Below, piece after piece: positions 36,837-47,186 of a DNA stretch of 64,000 nt. Numbering within the stretch: the first letter of the stretch is position 1; every line of letters starts with the position of its first letter. The notes below the pieces were generated by a model. It did not search any database, was not told the origin of the DNA, and was given only the letters and a program-made list of their open reading frames with translations. Where the stretch lies: the NCBI GenBank assembly GCA_036502575.1, contig DASXYL010000083.1, forward strand, positions 1 through 64,000, read 5' to 3'. Source of the stretch: DASXRA01 sp036502575 (GTDB lineage Bacteria; Actinomycetota; Actinomycetes; Mycobacteriales; Jatrophihabitantaceae). The position numbers were made by a program, and so were the translations under genes.

Positions 36837-37790
36837 GTGATCCGCAGGCTGGTGGCAGTGTTCGCGGTGGCGGGGCTCGCCGCCTGTTCGAGCGGCGGCG
36901 CCGAGACTGTCGATGCACCGACGGGGTCGACGGGGATGTCGGGGTCGGGGTCGGCCACTGCGATCCCGGTCCGGCTGGCGGGCAGCCTGCAGAACCCGTG
37001 CTGGTCGCCGTCCGGACATCAGCTGGCGCTGACCCGGTTCCGGGACGGCTACAACGACGGCCCGTCCGATCTCGCCGTGACCCCGCTGGACGGGACGCCG
37101 GCGCGGATCGTCACGACCTCGGCGGCCGACAACGTCAACCTGCCCGGCTCGTGCTGGGACCGAGCTGGGCGCATCGTCTACTCGACCGACGGCGCGGCCG
37201 GCGACGAGATCTGGACGACGTCCGCATCCGGAAACCCGGCTCGGCTGGCCGCAGTCGGGCGCTCGGCGTGGGAGCCGTCGTTCTCGCCGGACGGGCAGTG
37301 GGTCGTGTTCGAGAGCCACAACCAGGCCGGCACCGACGGGGGCACGCTCTGGAAGGTGCGCCGCGACGGCACCGGTCTGGTGCAGCTCACGCGCGGGGCC
37401 GATGACCGGGAGCCGAACTGGTCGCCCCGCGGCGATCGCATCGTCTTCCAGTCGATGCGCAGCGGGAACTGGGACGTCTGGACGATCGACCCGTCCGGCG
37501 GGCAGCTGCGCCGGGTCACGACAGGTCCGAGCGAGCACACCGACCCGTCGTGGTCACCGGACGGGCAGCGCATCGTCTACTCCTCCGACGGCGGGGGCCG
37601 CGATCTGGCCGACCTGTTCGTCGTCACGCCGGGCGCCGCCCCGGCCGAGGTGCACGCGGTGCCCGATACCGCCTACGCCGGCGCGCCCGCGTGGTCTCCG
37701 GACGGGCGGCGCATCGCGTTCGAGACCGGCACCGGCGATCCGGACGGCAGCGCCGGCACGCACATTGCTGTCGTGCCGGCTCCGCGGTGA
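36837..37790 (+). CDS. TolB-like beta-propeller lipoprotein
   Basis: 317 residues, GTG start 14 bp after the phospholipase gene. Lipobox LAACSS near residue 17. Repeated PD40/WD40-like blades: WSPSGHQLALTR, FSPDGQWVVFESH, WSPRGDRIVFQS, WSPDGQRIVYSS, WSPDGRRIAFET. It is likely anchored to the outer face of the membrane and binds a partner; the short gap suggests co-transcription with the phospholipase. Confidence 0.88.
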   Translation: MIRRLVAVFAVAGLAACSSGGAETVDAPTGSTGMSGSGSATAIPVRLAGSLQNPCWSPSGHQLALTRFRDGYNDGPSDLAVTPLDGTPARIVTTSAADNVNLPGSCWDRAGRIVYSTDGAAGDEIWTTSASGNPARLAAVGRSAWEPSFSPDGQWVVFESHNQAGTDGGTLWKVRRDGTGLVQLTRGADDREPNWSPRGDRIVFQSMRSGNWDVWTIDPSGGQLRRVTTGPSEHTDPSWSPDGQRIVYSSDGGGRDLADLFVVTPGAAPAEVHAVPDTAYAGAPAWSPDGRRIAFETGTGDPDGSAGTHIAVVPAPR

Positions 37791-37978
37791 TCCTGCAGCG
37801 TCCTCCAGCCCATGAGCAAGAGTCGACCGCTAAGCCGAGGCCGCCGTTGCGTCCGCCCCGGTCACCAACGATCCGCCGCCGATGCGAGTGCTGGTCTGAC
37901 CGGAAGGCCCCTCGGGTCGACCCGTACGGATTGGGTAAGCTGTGCCGTCGGCTGCGTCGCCAGGGAGGGCATGTTGTG

Positions 37979-40189
37979 ATGGGATCGGTTCGCAGGTTCG
38001 TCACCGGCACGGTGGTGTTCGGGGTGGGCTTGGCCTCGGCCGTCACCGTCGCCTCGGCGGCTCCGCTCTACGCCCCACCGACCCCGTCGACGGCAGTTAT
38101 GCCGGGTGCATTCGGCAGCATCTCGCCGGCTCGGCTGCTCGATACCCGGACCGGGTCGGGCGCGCCGGCCGGCAAGGTCACCTCGGCCCATCCGGAAACC
38201 CTGCAGGTGCTCGGCCGCGGTGGGGTGCCGGCGAGCGGTGTGTCTGCGGTCGTGCTGACCGTCACGGTCCTGACGCCGACCGCCACCGGAGGGGTCACCG
38301 TCTGGGCGAACGGCACCGACAAGCCGGGCACCACGAACGTCGCGTTCGTGAAGGGCGTCAATGTCGCCAACCAGGTCGTGAGCGCCGTCGGCTCGGACGG
38401 CAAGGTCGAGCTCTCCGACAACTCGCCCGGCACGTTCGACCTGGTGGCCGACGTGTCGGGCTACTACCTGGCCGGGACGCCGACCGCAGCGGGCACCACC
38501 GCGCTCGTCGCCCCGGCGCGGATTCTCGACACGCGCGCCGGCGCTACACCGCACCGGGTGGCGCCCGGTGGCACCGTCACGCTGACGGTTGGCGGCCACG
38601 GCGGCGTTCCGTCCGAAGCGGGGGCCGCGCTGCTCGACCTCACGGTGCTGACGCCGTCCGCCGGAGGGGGGGTAACCGCCTACCCGGCCGGCACGTCGAA
38701 GCCGGCGACCTCCACCATCACCTACGCCGCCGGGCGGATCATCGCGAACCTCGCCGCGGTCAAGCTCGGCACCGGCGCTCAGATCGTCCTCGCGAACAAC
38801 TCGAGCGGCTCCATCGACCTGGTCGCGGATGTCATGGGCTACGTGCTGCCCGGCTCGGCCGTCGCGGCCGCCACGTACGTCTCGACCACGCCGGCCCGGT
38901 TCCTCGACACTCGGACGGGCGTCGGGGCGCCCAAGGCGGCGGTGGCCGCGGGCAAGACGGTGACCCTGCAGATCGCCGGGCGTGGCGGCGTGCCGGCCAC
39001 GAACGTCGCCGGCGTGACCATGACCGTGACGGTGGTGAGTCCCGACGCGGCCGGCGGCGTCACGGTCTGGCCGGACGGCGAGTCCAAGCCCGGCACGACG
39101 AACGTGACGTTCGCGTCGAAGCAGAGCGTGGCCGATCTGGTCACCGTGCCGGTCGGCGCCGACGGCAGGGTGGTGGTGTCGAACAACTCCCCGGGCAGCG
39201 TTGCGCTCGTCGCCGACGTGGTGGGCTACTACCGGGCCGACGTGCTGCCCATCGCGACATCGACCAGCCGCTACGTGCGCAACCTGACCAACACCGCATC
39301 GGACGCCTCGACCATGCACGACGAGGGCTGCGCCGACGCCCAGGGGAACGCGTCCGGCAGCGAGCATCTGCAGTTGCTCGATATCGGCGCCCAGTACCAG
39401 TCTGGCAGCACGTGGGGGGCCGCGCTGAGCGTCGTCGACACGAAGGTGCCCGATGCCAACCTGGTCACCGCCATCAACGGCTACGTCGACGGCTACGCCT
39501 CGTGTCGGACGGGCACCGATCGCACGATCGTCGCCATCGCGACCAACAACGACGCCCTCACTGCCGCGGTCCGAGGAACCAGCGCCGGGGGTAGGTGGGC
39601 CGGCGAGGTGATCAATCCGGTGGCCGCGCACGCGGCGAGTTACGCCGGCGTCGTGATCGCCGGCGCCAACGACATCGAGTCGGACTTCCGGGGCCTGGTC
39701 ACCGAGGCCGCGGCGTGGACCCGTGGCTACCTCGCCGCGACGTCCGCGCCCTACATCTTCATCGGCGCGGCTACCGGCTGTCCGACGACCGGACCGGGCG
39801 GTACCTGCAAGTGGGGCTGGACGGAGCGCAACTACTTCGACCTCGCGCACGGCATCGCGCCGACCCGGATCCTGGCGCTGCCGCAGATCTACTACCAGGC
39901 CAACGCGACGCAGTGGCGCTACATCGCGGCGACCGGGGCGAGTGGCGCCAACCGCGTCGACTTCATCGGTTCGTTGAGCGAGTTCGCCGCGTGCCAGAAC
40001 CCGGGCAGTGGCTGTGACCTGACCGGCCTGCTGACCGCGTCTGCGTCCTGGCAGGCGCTGCGCAGTGCCCTGTCGAGCAACGCCGCGATCAGCTTGCAGC
40101 GGCTGCCGATTTCGACGGACCTGCGCATCGACACGGACCCGGGTGCACCCGGGTCGGCCAAGCGGGTCACCACGGCCGGAGTGAACTAG
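37979..40189 (+). CDS. secreted three-repeat protein with C-terminal hydrolase-like domain
   Basis: 736 residues from ATG 37979 (AGGGAGG lies about 10 nt upstream; a GTG at 37976 is also possible). Signal peptide 1-28 ends TVASAAP. Three ~127-residue repeats begin LLDTRTG (53), ILDTRAG (182) and FLDTRTG (308); each contains a GGVTV/GGVTAY strand and ends DLVADVxGYY-like. Such beta-rich repeats are common in secreted actinobacterial enzymes. The last ~300 residues (VIAGANDIESDFRG, APYIFIGAATGCP, RILALPQIYYQ) look like a TIM-barrel hydrolase, reminiscent of DUF1906/glycosidase-like domains. Substrate unknown. Confidence 0.8.
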   Translation: MGSVRRFVTGTVVFGVGLASAVTVASAAPLYAPPTPSTAVMPGAFGSISPARLLDTRTGSGAPAGKVTSAHPETLQVLGRGGVPASGVSAVVLTVTVLTPTATGGVTVWANGTDKPGTTNVAFVKGVNVANQVVSAVGSDGKVELSDNSPGTFDLVADVSGYYLAGTPTAAGTTALVAPARILDTRAGATPHRVAPGGTVTLTVGGHGGVPSEAGAALLDLTVLTPSAGGGVTAYPAGTSKPATSTITYAAGRIIANLAAVKLGTGAQIVLANNSSGSIDLVADVMGYVLPGSAVAAATYVSTTPARFLDTRTGVGAPKAAVAAGKTVTLQIAGRGGVPATNVAGVTMTVTVVSPDAAGGVTVWPDGESKPGTTNVTFASKQSVADLVTVPVGADGRVVVSNNSPGSVALVADVVGYYRADVLPIATSTSRYVRNLTNTASDASTMHDEGCADAQGNASGSEHLQLLDIGAQYQSGSTWGAALSVVDTKVPDANLVTAINGYVDGYASCRTGTDRTIVAIATNNDALTAAVRGTSAGGRWAGEVINPVAAHAASYAGVVIAGANDIESDFRGLVTEAAAWTRGYLAATSAPYIFIGAATGCPTTGPGGTCKWGWTERNYFDLAHGIAPTRILALPQIYYQANATQWRYIAATGASGANRVDFIGSLSEFAACQNPGSGCDLTGLLTASASWQALRSALSSNAAISLQRLPISTDLRIDTDPGAPGSAKRVTTAGVN

Positions 40190-40371
40190 TCGCCGTGTGC
40201 GGCGACAAGCAGGACGGGCCGACGTCCGACATGATCGGAGATAGTCCGGCGAGGACGAGCGTCACCAGCGCCGCCCGGCAACTCGACGGCGTCCAGGGCC
40301 CGCACGAACAGCTCGATGAACCGCTGCCGCTGCTGCTCGGTGACGCTCCGGTGACGGATTTGTCACGACAC

Positions 40372-40409
40372 GAACGGGGCGGACCGCCACTTTGCGGTCC
40401 GCCCCGTTC
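40372..40409. terminator. bidirectional terminator between convergent genes
   Basis: GAACGGGGCGGACCGC (40372-40387) pairs perfectly with GCGGTCCGCCCCGTTC (40394-40409) over a 6-nt loop. It lies between the ends of the three-repeat protein gene (40189) and the four-helix membrane protein gene (40418). The interval 40190-40371 shows no supportable gene. Confidence 0.8.
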
Positions 40410-40417
40410 TGCTCGGC

Positions 40418-40804
40418 TCAGGCGGCGGTCGGGAGCTCCGAACGCTCGCGCACGTCCAGGGTGTGCACCACGCGCTCGGTGCTCACCTCGTGGGCGGTCA
40501 GGTCCGCGAGCGCCACGGCCACCAGGGCCAACGCGTCGGCCAGGACGAGCCACGCGAGCAGCGTCCCGGAGAACACCGTCGACGAGACGATCGTCCAGAC
40601 GCCGACCAGCGCGGTCACGCCGTAGCCGACCGAACGTAGCCGCGGCCCGGTCGCGGTGGCGCCGACACCCGCCAGGACGACGGCCAGGATGCCGATGCCC
40701 AGGCCCAGCCAGCCGGCCGTGTTCGCGGCGAACGTCCGCGAGGCGACGACCAGGAACCCGCCGGCGAGGGCGACGAGCAGATTGATGACGTACTTCAGGC
40801 TCAT
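40418..40804 (-). CDS. four-helix integral membrane protein
   Basis: 128 residues from ATG 40804, with GAGGAGG 8 nt upstream. Four membrane helices are visible: YVINLLVALAGGFLVVA, AGWLGLGIGILAVVLAGVGA, VGYGVTALVGVWTIVSS and LAWLVLADALALVAVAL. The C-terminal tail is charged (HTLDVRERSELPTAA). Similar to short SPW-repeat-like proteins of Actinomycetes, but no name can be given. It is monocistronic with its own terminator. Confidence 0.75.
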   Translation of the reverse strand: MSLKYVINLLVALAGGFLVVASRTFAANTAGWLGLGIGILAVVLAGVGATATGPRLRSVGYGVTALVGVWTIVSSTVFSGTLLAWLVLADALALVAVALADLTAHEVSTERVVHTLDVRERSELPTAA

Positions 40805-40992
40805 GGCCCGTACCTCCTCATTAGGGAGCTGAGACGCTCCCTTTCGGGCGAGTCGGTGGCCGTCGCGGTCCATTCCCGTAGGGCGGTCTGGCTCGCGGAA
40901 CCCGATCAGTTCCGTCAAGTTTCAACTGCTTTGTGGACGCCCGGCATGCCCCAGATCCGCAGGTGTGACCCAGCAGTCAGCCGTCCGCCCGG

Positions 40993-41316
40993 TCAGGGGA
41001 GCTGGCGCAGTCCGAACCGAACCCCTTGGTCGTCCTGGCATTCAGACCAGCGGCCGAACGCACCCTCGTCGTGGACCTCGCCGACGGCCGACCCGCCGAG
41101 TTCGACAACACGGGTGAGCGAAGCGCCGAGATCCTCGACGGTGAAGAACACTTCGAAATGGGCGTTGGGATCGCCGCCGTGCATGCCCACCGGCAGGGTG
41201 CCCGTCTGCACCTGACCCGGGCCCTCGGGCACCCAGCCGAACAAAGCCCCGTAGAAGGCGTGGGCGGCGTCAAGATCCGGGACACCGAGTTCGACATAGG
41301 ACGGATCGGCTGCCAT
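40993..41316 (-). CDS. glyoxalase/VOC superfamily protein
   Basis: 107 residues from ATG 41316 (GAGG 8 nt upstream). One vicinal-oxygen-chelate module: YVELGVPDLDAAHAFYGALFGWVPE, HFEVFFTVEDLGASLTRVVELGG and FGRWSECQDDQGVRFGL. The C-terminal half is shorter than usual and lacks the normal terminal Glu-containing strand, so it may bind ligands rather than catalyse. It groups with the VOC gene at 41893 and a methyltransferase remnant on the same strand. Confidence 0.85.
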   Translation of the reverse strand: MAADPSYVELGVPDLDAAHAFYGALFGWVPEGPGQVQTGTLPVGMHGGDPNAHFEVFFTVEDLGASLTRVVELGGSAVGEVHDEGAFGRWSECQDDQGVRFGLRQLP

Positions 41317-41388
41317 GCCACGCACCTCATAGGAGTGTTGCAGGGGATATCTCGGGAACCTACCCGTCCGGGACTTGCATCAGCCCGG

Positions 41389-41895
41389 TCATGCTCGCCG
41401 AGCGTTGCCGAGCACCCAGCCCGAACCAAGTGCCTCGACATCGGCTCGCCAGCCGAGGCCGGCCAGCCGGGCAGTCAGCTCGGCCGGGTCGAGGTAGGTC
41501 TTGACGACGCGGTGCGTCGAGCCGTCCGACAGGGTGCGTTCGACCACCCCGTCGGCCAGCCACCGTTCCTTGTCGGCGCCGCTGACGTGCTCGTCCACGA
41601 ACACTGCCTGCCCGCCGTCTACCAGGCAGTTACGTCGCGCCGGGCGCCCGCTCGCGGGCGATCTCGATCATCTCCGGCGCCGCGTCCACGGCGGTGAGCG
41701 TGTTCGCCCGGCCGGCCAGCAGCGCCGTCCACACACCGGTGCCGCAGGCGAGTTCGAGGACGTCGCCGCCGGCCGGCACGCGGTCGATCACCTGCCGCAT
41801 CGGACCGTCGACGTCGACGCCCCAACGGGCACCGAAGTCGTACTCCGTCGCCCGGGCCCGGTAGTAGGCGATCTGCTCGGCGACGAGATCCGCTA
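41389..41895 (-). pseudogene. class I SAM-dependent methyltransferase remnant
   Basis: Two pieces in different frames. The N-terminal piece (down to TAA at 41630) has LVAEQIAYYRARATEYDFG and the SAM-binding motif DVLELACGTGVWTALLAGRA then LTAVDAAPEMIEIARERAPG. The C-terminal piece (to 41389) reads GGQAVFVDEHVSGAD, VVKTYLDPAELTARLAGLGW. Intact relatives have roughly 50-60 residues between these (the motif with the post-I Asp and the SFWLSHVP-like stretch), which are missing, with a frame change at the joint. No ATG/GTG/TTG start is found at the expected N-terminus. This looks like a deletion-bearing pseudogene. Confidence 0.75.
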
Positions 41896-42267
41896 TGACG
41901 CGGCCTTCGTCAGCCCGATGAGATGGCCCTCCGGATCGGTGAACTGGCCGATCTCGATCTCGTCGGTCACCTTGTCCGGTCCGAACACGCGCGTGCCGCC
42001 GAGGCTCTCGGCCTTCACCAGCGCGGCCTCGACATCGGGCACCTCGACGTAGAACGTCACGTGGCCGGGGTAGTCGGGCATCGGTGGGCCGGCGATGCCG
42101 CCGCCGATTCCGGCCCCGTCGGGGTTGGTGTTGCCCTCGCGGTCGACGACGCCGTAGCTCTGCGGGTTGTCGGCGTCGATCTCCCAGCCGAACAGTTCGG
42201 AGTAGTAGTTCTGCAGCTTCTTCGCGTCCTGGCCGATGATCTCGAAGTGGACGACAGCCTGGCCCAT
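41893..42267 (-). CDS. glyoxalase/VOC family protein
   Basis: 124 residues from ATG 42267, AAGGGAG 5 nt upstream. VOC fold: VVHFEIIGQDAKKLQNYYSELFGWEID, then YPGHVTFYVEVPDVEAALVKAESLGGTRV and the terminal FTDPEGHLIGLTK. Metal-ligand positions (His near the start, His and Glu late) are plausible. Proteins of this type are often dioxygenases or resistance proteins; the substrate is unknown. Its stop overlaps the degraded methyltransferase. Confidence 0.9.
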   Translation of the reverse strand: MGQAVVHFEIIGQDAKKLQNYYSELFGWEIDADNPQSYGVVDREGNTNPDGAGIGGGIAGPPMPDYPGHVTFYVEVPDVEAALVKAESLGGTRVFGPDKVTDEIEIGQFTDPEGHLIGLTKAAS

Positions 42268-42355
42268 GATCGCTCCCTTGCGCATCGGGTACCGGTGGCC
42301 TCAAGCCTCGCGCACCGGCGAAGCGGCGGCTAGGGGCAGATGTCACGATGTCCGG

Positions 42356-43768
<1,413 letters not shown>

Positions 43769-43774
<6 letters not shown>

Positions 43775-44258
43775 TCGGGTGCGCCCCCAGGGCTTGAAAA
43801 CCGACAGCACGAACGCGAACGCCATCGCAGTGGTCGACACGATCGGTGGGAACATCAGCGTGGTCGAGTCGAAGTCGCCGGGCAGGTCAGCGGCGATGCG
43901 CCGGCCGAACTCGCCCGCCGAACTCGCCCGCGTCGTGCAGGCCCGGGCGCAGCAAGAAGATCACCAGCACGCTCAGGATCAGGTCCCACCAGTAGCGAAC
44001 CAACCCGTACCTGCTGGCCAACCCGAGCAGCACGCCGGTGATGAGCGAGATCAGGGCCGCCGTGGCCATCGGCCAGATCGCGATCAGCTCCAGGGCCCGG
44101 TAGCAGAACGCGGCCGTCTGCGGATCCGACGATCCGCGCGCGGTGAACACCAGCACTGCGACAACCACGTCCAGGCCGAGCCAGACGCCGGCCGCCGCGA
44201 TGTGCAGCAGCAGGACGAGTTTGCGTTGAGGGGCGGTGAGCCGCAGTGCTGTGGACAT
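43769..44258 (-). pseudogene. membrane protein gene broken by a 13-bp tandem duplication
   Basis: From ATG 44258 the frame encodes a multi-helix membrane protein (KLVLLLHIAAAGVWLGLDVVVAV, WPMATAALISLITGVLLGLA, WWDLILSVLVIFLLRPGL) and then ends abruptly at 43887 after GEFGGRVRPAHRR. At that point a 13-bp unit is present twice (43905-43930). Removing one copy restores a coherent ending: GEFGRRIAADLPGDFDSTT, another hydrophobic helix (FPPIVSTTAMAFAFVLSVF) and a stop at 43769, giving about 158 residues. The protein looks like a DUF2269-type membrane protein; the name is tentative. Real mutation, phase variation or assembly error are all possible. Confidence 0.75.
43905..43930. repeat. 13-bp tandem duplication causing a frameshift
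   Basis: CCGAACTCGCCCG occurs twice back to back (43905-43917, 43918-43930). Unit length is not a multiple of three, so one copy more or less switches the reading frame of the overlying membrane gene. Confidence 0.9.
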
Positions 44259-44398
44259 GTCGCCACGATGCCGGGACCGAACCCCGCCCGTCGTCGGCGC
44301 AGCGGTGTATTCGCGGCTACCCCCGCCGGGGTAGGACAGGACGAGTCCTCGCCTCGCGATGCCACGGCGTCGCGAGGCGTGGAAGTTCGGATGGGCGG

Positions 44399-44893
44399 TC
44401 ATTCAATGACTACCCGCGCGCCCAGGGCCTTGGCCGCCACGACCAGGCCTGCCGCGCCCAGGACGAGGTCCTTGAGGATGTACTGGGCGGCCAGCGTCGG
44501 GCCGTCGCCGGTGAACAGGTCGCCGGGGAACAGCACCAGTGGCGACATCCAGCCGAGCACGCAGGCCGCCAGGACGACGAGGCCGGCGCGCAGGAACCGG
44601 CCGCTGATCAGCGAGAGGCCGACGGCGCATTCGACGATCGCGGTCGCGACCATCGCGGTCTGCCCGCCGATGAGCCCGAACGTGAGCATGTGTACGGCCT
44701 TCGTGACGATCGGCTCGGCCGGGCTCACGCCGGGGAAGAACTTCAGCGCACCGAATCCGGCAATGACGAGGCCGAGCGAAATTCGCACGATGTCGATGCC
44801 GTGCGCAGCCAGCCGCTGCGCGACCCGGTCGACGGGGCGGAGCGACGGGGACGCCGGCCGCACTGACGGGCGGAAACTGATGGTGGTGGCCAT
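44399..44893 (-). CDS. DoxX-like membrane protein
   Basis: 164 residues from ATG 44893 (GAAAGGAA upstream). Four membrane helices: DIVRISLGLVIAGFGALKFF, a Thr-rich second helix, VECAVGLSLISGRFLRAGLVVLAAC and LKDLVLGAAGLVVAAKAL. The layout fits DoxX/DUF417-like proteins, some of which act in redox protection of the membrane. It precedes the broken membrane gene on the same strand. Confidence 0.8.
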   Translation of the reverse strand: MATTISFRPSVRPASPSLRPVDRVAQRLAAHGIDIVRISLGLVIAGFGALKFFPGVSPAEPIVTKAVHMLTFGLIGGQTAMVATAIVECAVGLSLISGRFLRAGLVVLAACVLGWMSPLVLFPGDLFTGDGPTLAAQYILKDLVLGAAGLVVAAKALGARVVIE

Positions 44894-45050
44894 GATCGGG
44901 TTCCTTTCGCGGTGTTCGGATGCCACCTACGGTCGCCGTTGCGGCGTCCGACGGCGTCCACCCAGCGAGGGCAGCTCACCTACCGCAGCTGCTGGCCATG
45001 CCCGTAGCGCGGCTACTGCGACATACGGACAACTTGGCTAGGTTCATCCA

Positions 45051-47129
45051 ATGGTCGACACCGCCGCCGCTGCCGATGAACTCGTCGCCGCGGACGACCC
45101 CCCGACGCTCGGTAAGGCGGCGCGCAACGTCGCGTTCGCGCTGATCGCCGGCGGCATGCTGCTCGCCGCGTTGGACTCCACCATCATGGCCACCGCGTTG
45201 CCGACGATCGTCGGTGACCTCGGCGGTGGTGAGCACATGACCTGGGTGGTCACCGCCTACCTGCTCACGCAGACGATCGCGACCGTGCTGGCCGGCAAGT
45301 TCGGGGACCTGTTCGGCCGCAAGTCGATCTTCATCCTGAGCATCATCGTGTTCGTCGTCGCCTCGGCGCTCGCCGGCGCGGCGCAGAACATGCCGTGGCT
45401 GATCGGGATGCGGGCCGTGCAGGGCCTCGGCGGCGGTGGCCTGACCGTCACTGCGACCGCCATGATCGGCGACATCATCCCGTTGCGGGATCGGGGCAAG
45501 TACCAGGGCGCGCTCGGCGCGGTGTTCGGGGTGACGACGGTGCTGGGCCCGTTGCTCGGCGGCCTGTTCACCGATCACCTGTCGTGGCGATGGGTGTTCT
45601 ACATCAACGTCCCGGTCGCGGCAGTCATCCTGGTGCTGTCGTTCCGGCTGCTGCCGTCGACCAAGGCGGTGGCCCGGCCGGTGATCGACTACCTCGGCAT
45701 CGCCTTCGTCTCCGCCGGGTCGGGCGCTCTCATCCTGGCGACCAGCTGGGGCGGCACCCAGTATGCGTGGGGTTCGGCCACGATCATCGGCCTGTTCGTC
45801 GCGTCCGTCGTGTTGCTGGCCATCTTCGTGCTGGTCGAGTTGCGGGCGTCCGACCCGGTGCTGCCGATGCGGCTGTTCCGGGGCAACGTTTTCTCGATCA
45901 GCTCGGTGCTGTCGTTCATCGTCGGGTTCGCGCTGCTCGGTGCGATGACGTTCCTGCCCACCTACCTGCAGTACTGCCAGGGCGTCTCGGCCACGATCTC
46001 GGGCGTCCGCACCTTCCCCATGGTGATCGGGCTGCTCATCGCCTCGATATCGGCCGGCAACGTGGTCAGCACCACGGGCCGGTACAAGCCGTTCCCGATC
46101 GTCGGGGCCGTCGTCATGGGCGTCGGGCTCTTCCTGCTGTCCCGCCTGGACGCGAACTCCTCGACGTTGACCTCCTCCGTGGCGATGTTCGTGCTCGGCG
46201 TCGGCATCGGCCTGGCCATGCAGGTGCTGACGATCATCGTCCAGAACACCGCCGACTACCGCGACCTCGGCGTCGCGACCTCGGGCGTGACGTTCTTCCG
46301 GACGATGGGCAGCTCGTTCGGGTCGTCGGTCTTCGGGGCGATCTACGCCAACCAGCTCGCGTCCCATCTCGGCAAGGCGGTCGCGTCGAGCGGGGCCGAC
46401 CCGAAACTCGTCACGACACCCGACGGCGTGCGCGGTCTGCCCGCGGCGCAGCACTCGTCGATCGTGGGCGCCTACGCGGACTCCCTGCAGACGGTGTTCA
46501 GCTACGCCATCCCGGTGGCCGGGGTCGCCCTGGTCGTGGCGGTGTTCCTCAAGCAGGTGCCGTTGCGCGGCCTGAGCCAGTCCGGCGCCGCGGACGTCGG
46601 GCAAGGGTTCGCCATCCCGGATCAGCGCACCTCGCAGGAGCAGCTCGAGGGGCAGTTCGTCCGCATCCTCAAGACCGAGTTCCCGGCGGTGGCGCCGCGG
46701 TTGCTGCGCGAGGCTGGCAGCGGCATGGACGTCGTACAGATGTGGATCGTCCGGCAGGTCGCCATCCACCAGCACCAGGCCGAGGACGGGGTCGCCGATC
46801 CGGTGGTCATCGCCGGTCGCAAGCGGATGCCGGTGGGTGTGATCCAGCCGGCGATCGACGATGCTGTGCAGGCCGGGCTGATCGCCGCGGCCGAGGGCGG
46901 CCTGGTGCTCACCGACCAGGGGCGGGCGGCGTTCCGGGCTGTCGTCCGGGCCATATCGATGTGGGTGCGGCAGCAGATCGAGCGCGAGAACGAGGCGCCG
47001 CTGACCGACGCCGAGCTCGAGCAGCTACGGCGCATCGCCCGCCGGCTGGCCCTGCACGAGGAGGAACAGATCAGCGACCCGGTGGCTGCCGCCCGCAGCC
47101 TGGCCGCCGACTCGGCTAACCCGCCCTAA
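45051..47129 (+). CDS. DHA2-type MFS drug transporter with C-terminal regulatory-like domain
   Basis: 692 residues. The first ~515 residues are a 14-helix EmrB/QacA-type exporter: LDSTIMATALPTIVGDL, WVVTAYLLTQTIATVLAGKFGDLFGRK, AVQGLGGGGLTVTATAMI and VLGPLLGGLF. The remaining ~175 residues are soluble and unusual: AIDDAVQAGLIAAAEGGLVL followed by LTDQGRAAFRAVVRAISMWV resembles a winged-helix/MarR-like module, with a charged helix (LTDAELEQLRRIARRLALHEEEQ-like, residues 650-675). It may gate transport or be an internal sensor. No TetR/MarR gene is adjacent. It ends in a strong terminator. Confidence 0.9.
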   Translation: MVDTAAAADELVAADDPPTLGKAARNVAFALIAGGMLLAALDSTIMATALPTIVGDLGGGEHMTWVVTAYLLTQTIATVLAGKFGDLFGRKSIFILSIIVFVVASALAGAAQNMPWLIGMRAVQGLGGGGLTVTATAMIGDIIPLRDRGKYQGALGAVFGVTTVLGPLLGGLFTDHLSWRWVFYINVPVAAVILVLSFRLLPSTKAVARPVIDYLGIAFVSAGSGALILATSWGGTQYAWGSATIIGLFVASVVLLAIFVLVELRASDPVLPMRLFRGNVFSISSVLSFIVGFALLGAMTFLPTYLQYCQGVSATISGVRTFPMVIGLLIASISAGNVVSTTGRYKPFPIVGAVVMGVGLFLLSRLDANSSTLTSSVAMFVLGVGIGLAMQVLTIIVQNTADYRDLGVATSGVTFFRTMGSSFGSSVFGAIYANQLASHLGKAVASSGADPKLVTTPDGVRGLPAAQHSSIVGAYADSLQTVFSYAIPVAGVALVVAVFLKQVPLRGLSQSGAADVGQGFAIPDQRTSQEQLEGQFVRILKTEFPAVAPRLLREAGSGMDVVQMWIVRQVAIHQHQAEDGVADPVVIAGRKRMPVGVIQPAIDDAVQAGLIAAAEGGLVLTDQGRAAFRAVVRAISMWVRQQIERENEAPLTDAELEQLRRIARRLALHEEEQISDPVAAARSLAADSANPP

Positions 47130-47135
47130 TCTCGA

Positions 47136-47181
47136 GTTGTCCGCGCTTCGCGATGCCATGACGTCGCGCAGCGCGGACAAC
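47136..47181. terminator. bidirectional terminator between MFS and aminotransferase genes
   Basis: GTTGTCCGCGCT (47136-47147) pairs with AGCGCGGACAAC (47170-47181), with TTTCG following on the plus side. The convergent MFS and aminotransferase genes end 7 and 6 bp from it. Confidence 0.75.
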
Positions 47182-47186
47182 TTTCG

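Noticed and set aside
40190..40371. Remnant gene on the minus strand (reading EQQQRQRFIELFVRALDAV)
   Set aside because: A short stretch with no start, no domain and a stop just upstream; could be chance in GC-rich DNA.
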